Positions 28,085 through 37,491 are shown, counted from the first letter of the stretch. The stretch is DNA of 49,643 nt from an uncultured Bacteroidales bacterium (GCA_947074105.1 CAMTON010000017.1:1-49643), one strand, 5' to 3'. Numbers and translations: made by a program. The notes: generated from the sequence alone by a model not told the origin.

Positions 28085-29275
28085 ATGTACGGCGAAATTA
28101 AAAATTTCTTAGATCGTGAGCTTCAGTCAATAGAAGAAGCCGGTCTTTTTAAAAAAGAGAGAATAATAACGACACCCCAGAGTGCTGTTATAAAACTGGA
28201 TTCGGGCCAGGAGGTTCTGAATTTTTGTGCAAACAACTATCTTGGATTATCAGATAATCCGAGAGTTGTGGAAGCTGCAAAAAAAGCAATGGATACTCAC
28301 GGCTATGGTATGTCGTCAGTACGTTTCATCTGTGGGACACAGGATCTTCATAAAGAGCTTGAAGCAGCAATTTCTGATTATTTTCAGACAGAAGACACTA
28401 TCCTTTATGCTGCATGTTTTGATGCTAATGGCGGAGTATTCGAACCTTTGTTTACGGAGGAAGATGCAATTATCTCCGACTCTCTTAATCATGCTTCTAT
28501 TATTGACGGTGTACGTCTTTGTAAAGCGAAACGCTACCGTTACGCTAATGCCAATATGATGGAACTAGAGAAATGCCTTCAACAGGCGCAGGATCAGCGA
28601 TTCCGTATCATCGTTACAGACGGCGTATTCTCAATGGACGGTAATGTAGCTCCTATGGATCAGATATGTCAGCTTGCTGAAAAATATGATGCTCTTGTAA
28701 TGGTTGACGAATGTCATTCTGCAGGTGTTGTCGGAGCAACAGGTCACGGAGTAAGCGAACTTTTCGATACTTATGGGAAAATAGATATTTATACAGGTAC
28801 ACTTGGTAAAGCATTTGGCGGAGCAATCGGTGGCTTTACAACAGGGCGTAAAGAGATAATAAGTCTTCTTCGTCAGCGTTCACGTCCTTATCTTTTCTCA
28901 AACTCAATTCCTCCTGCAGTTGTAGGAGCAAGTATGGAGGTTTTCAAAATGCTTAAAGAAAGCGATGAACTTCATACTAAACAGCAGGAAAATGTGAAAT
29001 ATTTCCGTGATAAGATGCTCGCTGCAGGTTTTGATATCAAACCTACTCAGTCTGCTATCTGTGCTGTAATGCTTTATGATGCAAAATTATCTCAGGCTTT
29101 TGCCGATAAGATGCTGAAAGAAGGTATTTATGTTATCGGATTCTATTATCCGGTTGTACCTAAGGATCAGGCAAGAATACGTGTACAGCTGTCAGCTGCT
29201 CATGAAAGAGAGCACCTTGATAAGGCTATAAACGCGTTTATCAAAGTAGGAAAAGAGCTTGGTGTGATTAAATAA
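28085..29275 (+). CDS. kbl: 2-amino-3-ketobutyrate CoA ligase (glycine C-acetyltransferase)
   Basis: This 396-residue PLP enzyme of the alpha-oxoamine synthase family cleaves 2-amino-3-ketobutyrate with CoA to glycine and acetyl-CoA. Recognisable blocks are LNFCANNYLGLSDNPRV, the MSSVRFICGTQDLHKELE substrate region, DECHSAGVVGATGHG and the PLP lysine in YTGTLGKAFGGAIGG at about residue 244. Its length matches the E. coli enzyme. With the divergent tdh it completes threonine degradation to glycine. Confidence 0.95.
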   Translation: MYGEIKNFLDRELQSIEEAGLFKKERIITTPQSAVIKLDSGQEVLNFCANNYLGLSDNPRVVEAAKKAMDTHGYGMSSVRFICGTQDLHKELEAAISDYFQTEDTILYAACFDANGGVFEPLFTEEDAIISDSLNHASIIDGVRLCKAKRYRYANANMMELEKCLQQAQDQRFRIIVTDGVFSMDGNVAPMDQICQLAEKYDALVMVDECHSAGVVGATGHGVSELFDTYGKIDIYTGTLGKAFGGAIGGFTTGRKEIISLLRQRSRPYLFSNSIPPAVVGASMEVFKMLKESDELHTKQQENVKYFRDKMLAAGFDIKPTQSAICAVMLYDAKLSQAFADKMLKEGIYVIGFYYPVVPKDQARIRVQLSAAHEREHLDKAINAFIKVGKELGVIK

Positions 29276-29331
29276 TATCTGTTCTGAAGCTGACTCTGTT
29301 TCAATACAGGAAAATTATAAAATATAAAATG

Positions 29332-29377
29332 AAGGGATTTCCGAAATAATGATTTATCGGGAATCCCTTATTTTTTT
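29332..29377 (+). terminator. Terminator of kbl
   Basis: A 13-bp stem with one G-T pair (29332-29344 with 29357-29369) is followed by a run of T residues to 29377. Confidence 0.85.
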
Positions 29378-29480
29378 GCTTTATCATAAACTATAAATAC
29401 TAATCACATGCATTTAAAATAAAGGTCTTGTTTCAAACTATAATTATATCAATGGTATAGCTTTCATATTTTAATAAAAT

Positions 29481-29514
29481 AAATTTGTTTTATAACAAAT
29501 TTATTTACTTTTGT
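29481..29514 (+). promoter_or_regulatory. Porin promoter with a perfect palindrome on the -33 element
   Basis: TACTTTTG (29507-29514) matches the phylum -7 consensus TAnnTTTG exactly, and TTTG lies 18 nt upstream at 29485-29488. That TTTG is inside a perfect inverted repeat with arms AAATTTGTT (29481-29489) and AACAAATTT (29494-29502) around 4 nt. A dimeric regulator bound there would cover the -33 element, so repression or tight control is likely. Confidence 0.6.
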
Positions 29515-29611
29515 CGAAAATAATCATAATATGTTAAATAGGATTATATGAGTGATATGGATTATATAATTGCATTTAAAGATTACATATTATGATATTA
29601 ACGATGAAAAA

Positions 29612-30889
29612 ATGAAAAAAAGAATAACATCAATAGTTATTTTGTCGCTTTTATTAAATCTTATACCATTAAGAGCGCAACAGACAGAGTCTACTACTGC
29701 TAAGGCCTTAGTTCCTCAGATAAAATTCAAAGATTACATAAGTGTACAATTCGGTGGTTTTGTCCGTGCCGAATATTATATCGACAATCGTGAGATGGTA
29801 AGTGCTCTTGACGGTCTGTTTGCTTTTTTTCCTGAAAATAAGAATCCTGGAGCTGACGGAAAAGACCTTACAAAAGTTATGCAGCAGAATCTTTCTACTC
29901 AGGCAACCCGTTTTACAACACATATTGTAGGTCCTGAATTTCTGAAAGCAAGATCTTCTGCATATTTTGAATATGACTTCACGGGAGGAAACACAATAAA
30001 TTTCCGTCTTCGTCAGGCCTGGGTAAAACTTAACTGGGAAAAAGCCGGAATTCTTCTCGGTAAAACATGGAATCCTTTTTCTGAAACACCTTTTCCCAAT
30101 GTTGTCGGACTGCATACAGGAGTTCCTTTCCGCCCTTTCAACAGAGCAGATCAATTGAGGCTGACTTTTAATCCTACACAAAATCTTACATTTCTTTTAG
30201 CCGGAGTATTTCAGACAGAACATAAATCAAAATATGATCCTTCTTTATCAGGAGATACGAGAGCGAATCCGATTCCTGAACTTCATTTTCAGATAAGATA
30301 TGCTTCTGAAAATTTCTCAGCAGGAATTATGTCAGAATTCAAAGGTTTAAAACCTGCAATAAGAACTACAGGAACGCTTGGAACTTTTCTTGCTGAAGAA
30401 AAACTTTATACCTATGCTTTTTCCGCTTATGCTTCAGCTACGATGTCTTTGTTTAATGTCAGGATAGGAGGAGTTTACGGACAGAACTTAAGTGAATACT
30501 TTCTTCAGGGCGGCTATGCTGTAAAAACATTGAATGAAGAAACCGGAGCAAGAACATATACACCGTCCAATTCTGCCACTGCCTGGGTGAATCTTAATTA
30601 CGGGAAAAAATGGGTAATAGGAATATTTGGCGGAATACAGAAAAATCTGGGATTTTGCAGCAATCCTCTTGAAGGCGGCGATTTTTTCGGACGCTGGCAG
30701 AACGTCGATCATATTTATCGTATAGCACCCTCACTTTCATATAATATAAGACAATGGAGTTTTCAGGCAGAACTCGATTATAACATTGCAGGCTACGGAA
30801 AGGTGGATTACAGTGATAAAGGAAAAGTAAAAGATGTCGAAGACATAGCAGGAATAAGAGGAATCTTTGCGACGACATTCTACTTTTAA
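29612..30889 (+). CDS. Outer membrane porin, DcaP-like
   Basis: This is a 425-residue beta-barrel. The signal peptide is MKKRITSIVILSLLLNLIPLRAQ; I chose the ATG at 29612 because an in-frame ATG at 29570 would put 14 polar residues before it. The barrel strands begin FKDYISVQFGGFVRAEYYID. A RLRQAWVKLNWEKAGILLGKTWNPFSE segment resembles DcaP-type trimeric porins, and the protein ends in an aromatic strand (GIFATTFYF). It likely passes small anionic or organic solutes. It is a single gene with its own regulated promoter and terminator. Confidence 0.75.
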   Translation: MKKRITSIVILSLLLNLIPLRAQQTESTTAKALVPQIKFKDYISVQFGGFVRAEYYIDNREMVSALDGLFAFFPENKNPGADGKDLTKVMQQNLSTQATRFTTHIVGPEFLKARSSAYFEYDFTGGNTINFRLRQAWVKLNWEKAGILLGKTWNPFSETPFPNVVGLHTGVPFRPFNRADQLRLTFNPTQNLTFLLAGVFQTEHKSKYDPSLSGDTRANPIPELHFQIRYASENFSAGIMSEFKGLKPAIRTTGTLGTFLAEEKLYTYAFSAYASATMSLFNVRIGGVYGQNLSEYFLQGGYAVKTLNEETGARTYTPSNSATAWVNLNYGKKWVIGIFGGIQKNLGFCSNPLEGGDFFGRWQNVDHIYRIAPSLSYNIRQWSFQAELDYNIAGYGKVDYSDKGKVKDVEDIAGIRGIFATTFYF

Positions 30890-30921
30890 TCAAATAAAAA
30901 ATATTGTCCTCTGTTTCATTT

Positions 30922-30961
30922 CGGCACTTTCGGAAACTGTTTCCGGAGTGCCGTTTTTTAT
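30922..30961 (+). terminator. Terminator of the porin gene
   Basis: CGGCAC (30922-30927) pairs with GTGCCG (30948-30953), with a further GGAAA/TTTCC inner stem, followed by a T run. Confidence 0.85.
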
Positions 30962-31119
30962 TTTACATTTTCTCTTTACCTATTTTATATTTTTCCCGAA
31001 TAATGCATAAGGAAGAAAATAGTATTTTTGAATAAATATTCGGGAAATCTCTTTTATTTAATCTAAAATCCGATTTTATCAGAGTTTTAACCGGAATATT
31101 AAAGTATAAAATCAGTATA

Positions 31120-32487
31120 ATGGCAAAGACAAAAAGTGCATATTTCTGCAGCAACTGTGGTAATGAGTCTCCTAAATGGCAAGGTAAATGCCCCGCATGC
31201 GGTGAGTGGAATACTTTCGTTGAAGAACTTGTTAGTAAATCTCCTGCGACAAAACCTACATATCACGGTGGTGAAAAAAAGAAATCAAAACCTCAGTTAT
31301 TGAAAGATATCGAAACCTCGGAAGAGAGTCGTATCGACATGAGCAATGAAGAACTTAACCGCGTTTTGGGTGGGGGACTTGTGCCCGGCTCAATGGTTCT
31401 TCTGGGAGGGGATCCGGGAATAGGCAAATCCACGTTGGTTCTGCAGACTGTTCTTGGTATTCGTGACAGAAAAATACTTTATATTTCGGGAGAGGAAAGT
31501 GCTAAACAGCTTAAATTAAGAGCTCAGCGCCTTGGGGAAGATAATGAAAACTGCTATATAGTATGTGAAACTTCGCTTGAAGAGATATTTGTTCACATTA
31601 AGAATATTGTTCCAGAACTTGTCATAATAGATTCAATTCAGACTGTAGCAACCGAACTGGCCGAATCTTCAGCCGGCAGTGTAGGACAGGTAAGGGAATG
31701 TGCCGCTCAGATTCTGAAATTTGCGAAAGAAACAGGAACTCCCGTAATTCTTATCGGGCATATAAATAAAGAAGGCAGTATTGCCGGACCGAAAGTTCTT
31801 GAGCATATAGTGGATACCGTACTTCAGTTTGAAGGAGATCAGCATTATATGTACCGTATTCTGCGTTCAATAAAAAACCGTTTCGGAAGCACTTCGGAGT
31901 TGGGGATTTTTGAAATGCGACAAAGCGGACTTCGTGAAGTAAGCAATCCGTCAGAACTTCTTCTTACTCAGAATCATGAAGGCCTGAGCGGAGTTGCCAT
32001 TTCAGCTGCGATTGAAGGAGTAAGACCTTTCCTTATAGAAACGCAGGCACTGGTAAGTACAGCTGCTTACGGAACTCCGATGCGATCATCAACCGGATTT
32101 GACACAAGAAGAATGAATATGCTTCTTGCCGTGCTTGAAAAGCGTGTCGGCTTTAAACTTGCTCAGAAAGATGTCTTCCTTAATATTGCTGGAGGACTAA
32201 AAGTTAATGATCCGGCAATGGATCTTTCTGTTATAAGTGCAATACTTTCATCAAATATGGATCTTCCTATAGAAATGCATGTCTGTATGGCAGGAGAAGT
32301 AGGACTTTCCGGGGAGATACGTCCTGTGGCAAGAATTGAACAACGAATCCTTGAAGCACAGAAACTAGGATTCAAAAAAATAGTAATTCCGGAACTTAAC
32401 AAAAAAGGATTTGATACTTCGAAATTCGATATCGAAATCTTCCCGGTAAGAAAAGTCGATGAAGCTTTCCGTAATCTTTTCGGATAA
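31120..32487 (+). CDS. radA: DNA repair protein RadA
   Basis: This 455-residue RecA-like ATPase processes recombination intermediates. An N-terminal zinc finger (CSNCGNESPKWQGKCPACGEW, residues 10-30) is followed by Walker A GGDPGIGKST near 98-107, the RadA-specific KNRFGSTSELG motif near 250 and a C-terminal Lon-like domain (DVFLNIAGGLKVNDPAMDLS). The length is normal. The FAD-dependent oxidoreductase gene follows after 45 bp. Confidence 0.97.
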   Translation: MAKTKSAYFCSNCGNESPKWQGKCPACGEWNTFVEELVSKSPATKPTYHGGEKKKSKPQLLKDIETSEESRIDMSNEELNRVLGGGLVPGSMVLLGGDPGIGKSTLVLQTVLGIRDRKILYISGEESAKQLKLRAQRLGEDNENCYIVCETSLEEIFVHIKNIVPELVIIDSIQTVATELAESSAGSVGQVRECAAQILKFAKETGTPVILIGHINKEGSIAGPKVLEHIVDTVLQFEGDQHYMYRILRSIKNRFGSTSELGIFEMRQSGLREVSNPSELLLTQNHEGLSGVAISAAIEGVRPFLIETQALVSTAAYGTPMRSSTGFDTRRMNMLLAVLEKRVGFKLAQKDVFLNIAGGLKVNDPAMDLSVISAILSSNMDLPIEMHVCMAGEVGLSGEIRPVARIEQRILEAQKLGFKKIVIPELNKKGFDTSKFDIEIFPVRKVDEAFRNLFG

Positions 32488-32532
32488 AAGCATATTATTA
32501 TCGCATTTATTTACAATTGTAACTTCAGAAAA

Positions 32533-34101
32533 ATGATAAAAGAAATACAGGCAAGACTAACGCCAAAAGAAGCATCAAGTGATAAAGAGATAATCAATGC
32601 TCTTGCTCGACAATACAGTTTTGATGCACGTTCTGTAAAAGATATTCGAGTACTTAAACGCTCTGTTGATGCCCGCCAGAGAAATGTAATTATAAATCTT
32701 AAAGTACGTATTTATATAAACGAGTCGTGCTATGATAATGCATATTCTTCGATTGATTACAAATCCGTTAAAGATGCTCCTCAGGCTGTCATAGTAGGAG
32801 CCGGACCGGCAGGTCTTTTTGCCGCTCTTCGCCTTATCGAACTTGGCATCAGACCGATTGTGGTTGAAAGAGGTAAAAATGTACGTGACAGAAAGAAAGA
32901 TCTTGCAATGATAAGCCGCGAACACAAAGTGGATCCGGACTCGAACTACAGTTTCGGAGAAGGAGGGGCCGGAGCTTTTTCTGACGGAAAACTTTATACA
33001 AGAAGTAAAAAGCGCGGTTCTGTCGACCGTATTCTGAATATTTTATGTCAGCATGGAGCAAGCACCGATATCCTTGCCGATGCTCATCCTCATATCGGAA
33101 CGGATAAACTTCCAGCAGTGATTGAGGCTATGAGAAACAGAATCATCGAATGTGGCGGAGATGTCAGATTCGAAACAAAAATGACTGATATCATTCTTAA
33201 GGATAATAAGGCTTCAGGCATAGTAACATCAGGAGGAGAGACAATTGAAGGGCCTGTAATACTGGCAACAGGGCATTCTGCACGTGATGTATATCATCTT
33301 CTTAAAAATAAAAATATAACTATCGAACCTAAAGGTATTGCTGTCGGAGTACGACTTGAGCATCCGCAGCATCTTATAGATCAGATACAGTATCATAACC
33401 CTAAAGGAAGAGGAGAATATCTTCCTGCCGCTGAATACAGCTTTGTAACTCAGGTTGACGGTAGAGGAGTCTACTCATTCTGTATGTGTCCGGGTGGTGT
33501 TGTCGTTCCGGCAGCAAGCGATGAAAAACAAGTTGTGGTAAACGGAATGTCATCATCAAGCCGAGGTTCAAAATGGGCTAATTCCGGAATGGTAGTAGAA
33601 GTTCGTCCGGAAGATCTTCCTCAATATGCAGAACATGAAGAGCTTTGTATGATGAAATTTCAGGAAGATATGGAATATCAGACTTATATTAACGGAAATT
33701 CAACACAGGCTGCACCGGCACAGAGAATGAAAGATTTTGTCGATAAGCGTGTTTCCGCAGATCTTCCGGCAAGTTCTTATGCGCCAGGTCTGGTAAGTTC
33801 TCCACTTCATTTCTGGATGCCCGATTTTATATCCGACAGACTTAGAGAAGGATTCAAAACATTCGGCCGTTCTGCAAAAGGATTTCTGACTAATGATGCT
33901 CTTATGATAGCAATGGAAACAAGGACATCTGCTCCGGTACGTGTTCCCCGTATTCCTGAAACCCTACAACATATATCTGTCGCTAATCTTTATCCGTGCG
34001 GAGAAGGAGCAGGTTTTGCAGGAGGTATAGTTTCTGCCGCTATTGACGGAGAAAGATGTGCCGAAGCTCTTGCTGAAGTGATGAATGAAAATCTGTCCTG
34101 A
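32533..34101 (+). CDS. FAD-dependent dehydrogenase (COG2509 type)
   Basis: This 522-residue flavoprotein has an N-terminal alpha/beta domain (about 1-80), then the dinucleotide-binding motif VIVGAGPAGLFAALRL near 88-103. The conserved block SFGEGGAGAFSDGKLYTRS follows, then GRGVYSFCMCPGGVVVPA around 310 and a C-terminal FAD-binding LYPCGEGAGFAGGIVSAAIDG. These mark the uncharacterised FAD-dependent dehydrogenase family common in anaerobes. The substrate is not known. It follows radA after 45 bp and may be co-transcribed. Confidence 0.85.
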   Translation: MIKEIQARLTPKEASSDKEIINALARQYSFDARSVKDIRVLKRSVDARQRNVIINLKVRIYINESCYDNAYSSIDYKSVKDAPQAVIVGAGPAGLFAALRLIELGIRPIVVERGKNVRDRKKDLAMISREHKVDPDSNYSFGEGGAGAFSDGKLYTRSKKRGSVDRILNILCQHGASTDILADAHPHIGTDKLPAVIEAMRNRIIECGGDVRFETKMTDIILKDNKASGIVTSGGETIEGPVILATGHSARDVYHLLKNKNITIEPKGIAVGVRLEHPQHLIDQIQYHNPKGRGEYLPAAEYSFVTQVDGRGVYSFCMCPGGVVVPAASDEKQVVVNGMSSSSRGSKWANSGMVVEVRPEDLPQYAEHEELCMMKFQEDMEYQTYINGNSTQAAPAQRMKDFVDKRVSADLPASSYAPGLVSSPLHFWMPDFISDRLREGFKTFGRSAKGFLTNDALMIAMETRTSAPVRVPRIPETLQHISVANLYPCGEGAGFAGGIVSAAIDGERCAEALAEVMNENLS

Positions 34102-34200
34102 CAATTTTTTTCCGAGATATAGTTATTGAAATTATATTTTCGGATCAGAAGATATCATATAATAAAAACTGTATTTACTACATAAATGCAGAAGACAAAA

Positions 34201-34240
34201 AAAGAGGATTAAATTGATAAATATCAGTTTAATCCTCTTT
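34201..34240. terminator. Bidirectional terminator
   Basis: Arms 34201-34213 and 34228-34240 pair perfectly, and an inner TGAT/ATCA pair lengthens the stem. A-rich and T-rich flanks suit use in both directions between the convergent FAD-dehydrogenase and HEPN-like genes. Confidence 0.85.
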
Positions 34241-34292
34241 TCTGTCTAAGAAAATTGTCTGTATAACGGAGTATCGGTATTTGGCGGTATGA

Positions 34293-34706
34293 TTATATAG
34301 TCTCTTTTAATACATCAATCACATGATTGCGTATCTCAATAAGTCCATGTATTATTTTTAAAAGCTCTTCATTTTCCGGAGTCTTGTAAGCCTTAACATC
34401 AAAAGAGCAGATTGCCTCGAACTTCTGCATGAAAATAGCAGTATTACGCATATTCTCGGTAAGACCATTATCGTATTTTGAAGCTTCACGAAACATTGCA
34501 CCCGGAGTATGATGTTCCGGCTCGGTTTCATAATATGAAAGGAGCGAGGCAAGAAGTTTTTCCAGACTCATCACCGATATATTAAAAAGTAAAGCATTGT
34601 CAAAGCGGCTCGGTTTAACAAGATGTCCCTCAAGAACTTTCATATATCCCTGTGCTTCCTTATAAAGAGACGCCGCCTGTTTATCCCATGAAAATAATTC
34701 TATCAT
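34293..34706 (-). CDS. Small all-helical protein, HEPN-like
   Basis: This 137-residue protein consists of about five helices. The segment SVMSLEKLLASLLSYYETE and the nearby HHTPGAMFREA recall the four-helix HEPN fold, but the RNxxxH ribonuclease motif is absent (RNHVID appears instead), so RNase activity is not supported. It follows the acetyltransferase gene by 28 bp on the same strand and, by orientation, lies at the end of a possible nifA-acetyltransferase transcript. The function is unknown. Confidence 0.55.
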   Translation of the reverse strand: MIELFSWDKQAASLYKEAQGYMKVLEGHLVKPSRFDNALLFNISVMSLEKLLASLLSYYETEPEHHTPGAMFREASKYDNGLTENMRNTAIFMQKFEAICSFDVKAYKTPENEELLKIIHGLIEIRNHVIDVLKETI

Positions 34707-34734
34707 AAATTGCAGTTTATATTTTAATAATGGA

Positions 34735-35223
34735 TTAAAGTTCTTTCACCCAAAAATACATAGGTGAATCGGATTCAAGAAATCCCAGTTTCTTATAAAG
34801 ATTCTGTGCACCTGTATTATCTTTTCTTACTTCAAGAGTCACCTTTCCGCATCTTTTCTGTTCTGCGATTTTTATCACTTCATTAAGCATTTTCTCTGCC
34901 CATCCGGCATGACGGTGATCTTTTTCTACAAAAACGTCATGTATATTCATTACCGGAGCAGCTATGAAAGTTGAAAACAAAATAAAGACAGTTACAAATC
35001 CTACAATTTTGTCATTATCCGAGGCAAACAATACCAGGGAACTCGGATGAGATTCTAAACCGTCAAGGAGACGTAGTTTTTTTCTGTCTGTCAAAGGTTC
35101 TCCATATCCCATAGGATCGGAAATAAAATTATTTACCATCTCACATAAACGTTCACAATGCTGCGGATTAGTAAAGTCGCATATCTCGATTTCTTCTGAA
35201 CCGATAACAATATTGTCAAGCAT
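34735..35223 (-). CDS. GNAT family N-acetyltransferase
   Basis: This 162-residue acetyltransferase has the GNAT core: a VGFVTVFILFST strand, the acetyl-CoA pyrophosphate loop in VEKDHRHAGWAEKMLNEVI (R-x-x-G-x-A type) near residues 100-115, then TLEVRKDNTGAQNLYKKLGF. The acceptor is unknown; it could be a small molecule or a protein N-terminus. It starts 60 bp downstream of nifA with no hairpin between, so co-transcription with nifA is possible. Confidence 0.85.
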   Translation of the reverse strand: MLDNIVIGSEEIEICDFTNPQHCERLCEMVNNFISDPMGYGEPLTDRKKLRLLDGLESHPSSLVLFASDNDKIVGFVTVFILFSTFIAAPVMNIHDVFVEKDHRHAGWAEKMLNEVIKIAEQKRCGKVTLEVRKDNTGAQNLYKKLGFLESDSPMYFWVKEL

Positions 35224-35283
35224 AAATAGAATTTTTAATTATAATGAGTTCTGATAATATCAATGTAAAACGAACGGAAAATA

Positions 35284-36834
35284 TTACGGTTTAAATCTTT
35301 TAGGATTTATATCATATTTCTTTATTCTCAGTCCCATCATTCTTTCAGTGATGCCGAGAGATAAAGCCGCTTTTGTAATATTCCCTTTCGTTTCAAGAAG
35401 TGTATCCTGAAGAATCTGTTTTTCAAGTTTATCAAGAATTGATTCAAGAGTGCCTTTTGTCACAGTTTCACTGCATACGGCATTTTGAATGGTAGGAGGC
35501 AGATTATGAGTTTTTATAACTCCGTCGGTAGATAGTATACAGCATCTTTCTATGCAATTTTCCAGTTCACGAATATTTCCCGGCCAGTGGTATACCATAA
35601 GGGTATCTATAGCCGAAGCTGTTATTCTTTTTATATTGCCGTTATTTTCTTTATTATATTTCTCTATGAAATGATCGATAAGTGTAGGTATATCATGCAG
35701 CCTTTCTCTTAAGGCAGGAATGTAAATGGGAAAAACATTGATACGGTAGTAAAGATCTTCTCTGAATTTATTCTCTCTGATCATCTGCTCAAGGTTCTTA
35801 TTTGTAGCGCAGATAATCCTTACATCGACCTTTATCGGTACATTACCTCCGATTCTTTCAATTTCCTTCTGCTGTAAAACCCTGAGAAGTTTAACCTGTG
35901 TTGAAAGAGGAATATCACCAAACTCATCTAAGAAGATAGTACCTCCGTCAGCAGCTTCAAAACGTCCTATTCTTTGTGACATCGCACCCGTGAAAGCTCC
36001 TTTTTCATAACCGAAAAGCTCACTTTCTATAAGGTTGTCAGGAAGTGCGGCACAGTTTACCTTTACAAAAGGTTTGTTGCTCCTTTTACTGTTATAGTGT
36101 ATCGCATCTGCGATAAGTTCCTTACCAACACCACTTTCACCTCTTATCAGTACGGTTGCATGTGTCGGAGCCACACTTTGTACCAGGGAAAATACTTCCT
36201 GTAATTTCCCCGAATTTCCGATCACATTAGGAAAAGATCTCAATGTGATAGCTTCTTTCAGTTTGGAATTTTCTTCCTGAAGTTCCTCTATTGTTTCTAA
36301 CTCTCTTTGCCGCCTCCTCACAGCTCTCGCAATCATCGATCCTGCTATGGAAAGCAACTGCATATTGTCGCTGAAATTCGGAACTCCGTGATAGACTTTA
36401 TGAATGCTTACCGCACCTATCACTTCGTTTTTTTCAATAAGCGGAATACATAAAAAGGAGACATCCAGATTGTTGATCTTCAGTGGCATACCGATTTTGT
36501 TTGTAAACTCCCTGCATTCCGATATACAGGGCACAATTACGGTATTACCGTTTTTAATCACATTGCCTATAACTCCTTCCCCGGTCTTATAGGTAATGTC
36601 GCTGATATCTTTTTCTTTGAGACCATAGGATCCCTCAACAAAAATCATCTCTTTTTTCCTGTTTAACACATAAATGATTATCACATCGGCTTTGAGCTGT
36701 TTCTGCAACAATTTTATCACATTATCAAGATTTATTTCCGATGCACTTAATTCATTACTGATATCAAGTAAAAGATTAAGATCCTTTTTCACTTCGCATT
36801 CCGACTTTTCCTTATTAATACATAAACTACGCAT
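35284..36834 (-). CDS. nifA: NifA, sigma-54-dependent nitrogen fixation activator
   Basis: This 516-residue enhancer-binding protein has an N-terminal GAF domain at about 18-170. The AAA+ domain carries Walker A GESGVGKE (232-239), the sigma-54 contact loop GAFTGA (279-284), Walker B GGTIFLDE (297-304) and the [10 protein letters not shown] sensor II region. The C-terminal Fis-type helix-turn-helix lies at about 485-510 ([20 protein letters not shown]), a NifA-like sequence. Cys427, 431, 432 and 454 cluster after the AAA+ domain but not with the C-x11-C-x19-C-x4-C spacing of oxygen-sensitive rhizobial NifA. It faces the nif genes across a 293-bp gap. I infer that it activates the nif promoters with RpoN. 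Confidence 0.9.
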   Translation of the reverse strand: MRSLCINKEKSECEVKKDLNLLLDISNELSASEINLDNVIKLLQKQLKADVIIIYVLNRKKEMIFVEGSYGLKEKDISDITYKTGEGVIGNVIKNGNTVIVPCISECREFTNKIGMPLKINNLDVSFLCIPLIEKNEVIGAVSIHKVYHGVPNFSDNMQLLSIAGSMIARAVRRRQRELETIEELQEENSKLKEAITLRSFPNVIGNSGKLQEVFSLVQSVAPTHATVLIRGESGVGKELIADAIHYNSKRSNKPFVKVNCAALPDNLIESELFGYEKGAFTGAMSQRIGRFEAADGGTIFLDEFGDIPLSTQVKLLRVLQQKEIERIGGNVPIKVDVRIICATNKNLEQMIRENKFREDLYYRINVFPIYIPALRERLHDIPTLIDHFIEKYNKENNGNIKRITASAIDTLMVYHWPGNIRELENCIERCCILSTDGVIKTHNLPPTIQNAVCSETVTKGTLESILDKLEKQILQDTLLETKGNITKAALSLGITERMMGLRIKKYDINPKRFKP

Positions 36835-37127
36835 ACTACTTAGTTTTAAGATAACACAATGCTTGGTGTGTAAATGTAGCTAAAATTATTAAAAAGATAG
36901 CAATTTAATGTAAAATACTACGTAAATGTAGCAAAATATTACTTCATAACACATGATGGCAGCAAAAGGTTTTATTTCAGAAACTTACGTCGGTGTTAAT
37001 AAATATGCATCAAATATTACAAAAATGTAACATTATTCAAATTGGTGCGTTTTGTAATATTTTGATAATCAATGCTTTATTTCTTTGGCATAGTTGTAGT
37101 AGTTAGATAATCAGAAGATTAGACATT
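36835..37127. promoter_or_regulatory. nifA/modE intergenic control region
   Basis: This gap holds two copies of GTAAATGTAGC (36870-36880 and 36922-36932). The second is part of the near-palindrome CTACGTAAATGTAG (36918-36931). The inverted repeat TTACA-N4-TGTAA lies at 37017-37030. The 5-N4-5 geometry resembles CRP/FNR-type sites. These are candidate operators for nifA and the ModE-like gene. Confidence 0.45.
37084..37118 (+). promoter_or_regulatory. TTTGGCATA promoter block before modE-like gene
   Basis: TTTGGCATA (37084-37092) is followed 11 nt later by TAGATAATCAGAAGA (37104-37118). The same two blocks at the same spacing precede nifH. TTTGGCA fits a sigma-54 -24 element; the -12 GC is degenerate. 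A start site around 37112 would fall in the conserved second block. Confidence 0.5.
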
Positions 37128-37478
37128 ATGAACAGAAAATTCACTATCGAAGGAGCAATAGCCATCTATAAAGATGATGAACTTTTTTTCGGATCCATTC
37201 AGTATACTTTACTTGAAAGTATAGTAAAAGAGGGTTCGATAAATTCGGCAGCGAAAAAAAAGGAGATTTCATATCAACAGGCATGGAATGTCGTTGATAA
37301 ACTTAATCGTATGTCTCCGGTTCCTGTAGTGATTCGTCAGAAAGGAGGAGTCAGCGGAGGAGGGTGTACAGTAAGTGAGTACGGAAAAGGTTTGATTAGA
37401 CTTTTTGAACAGAAGATGAGGTTATTCAGTGTCAATTTAAAGGATTTGAATAACGATATGGAAAAATGTCTGTTTTGA
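37128..37478 (+). CDS. ModE-like molybdenum regulator lacking the molybdate-binding domain
   Basis: This 116-residue protein matches only the N-terminal winged-helix domain of ModE: GSIQYTLLESIVKEGSINSAAKKKEISYQQAWNVVDKLNR then VVIRQKGGVSGGGCTVSEYG. The C-terminal TOBE/molbindin domains that bind molybdate in E. coli ModE (about 260 residues in all) are absent. It precedes three ModE-type operators and the modA operon, so it probably binds them. It may sense molybdenum through another protein or not at all. Its promoter shares blocks with that of nifH. Confidence 0.8.
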   Translation: MNRKFTIEGAIAIYKDDELFFGSIQYTLLESIVKEGSINSAAKKKEISYQQAWNVVDKLNRMSPVPVVIRQKGGVSGGGCTVSEYGKGLIRLFEQKMRLFSVNLKDLNNDMEKCLF

Positions 37479-37491
37479 TTTTTTTGAGCCA

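Noticed and set aside
34293-34706. HEPN ribonuclease toxin with the acetyltransferase as antitoxin
   Set aside because: The RNxxxH motif is missing and a GNAT next to it has a much longer gap and different order than known GNAT toxin-antitoxin pairs.
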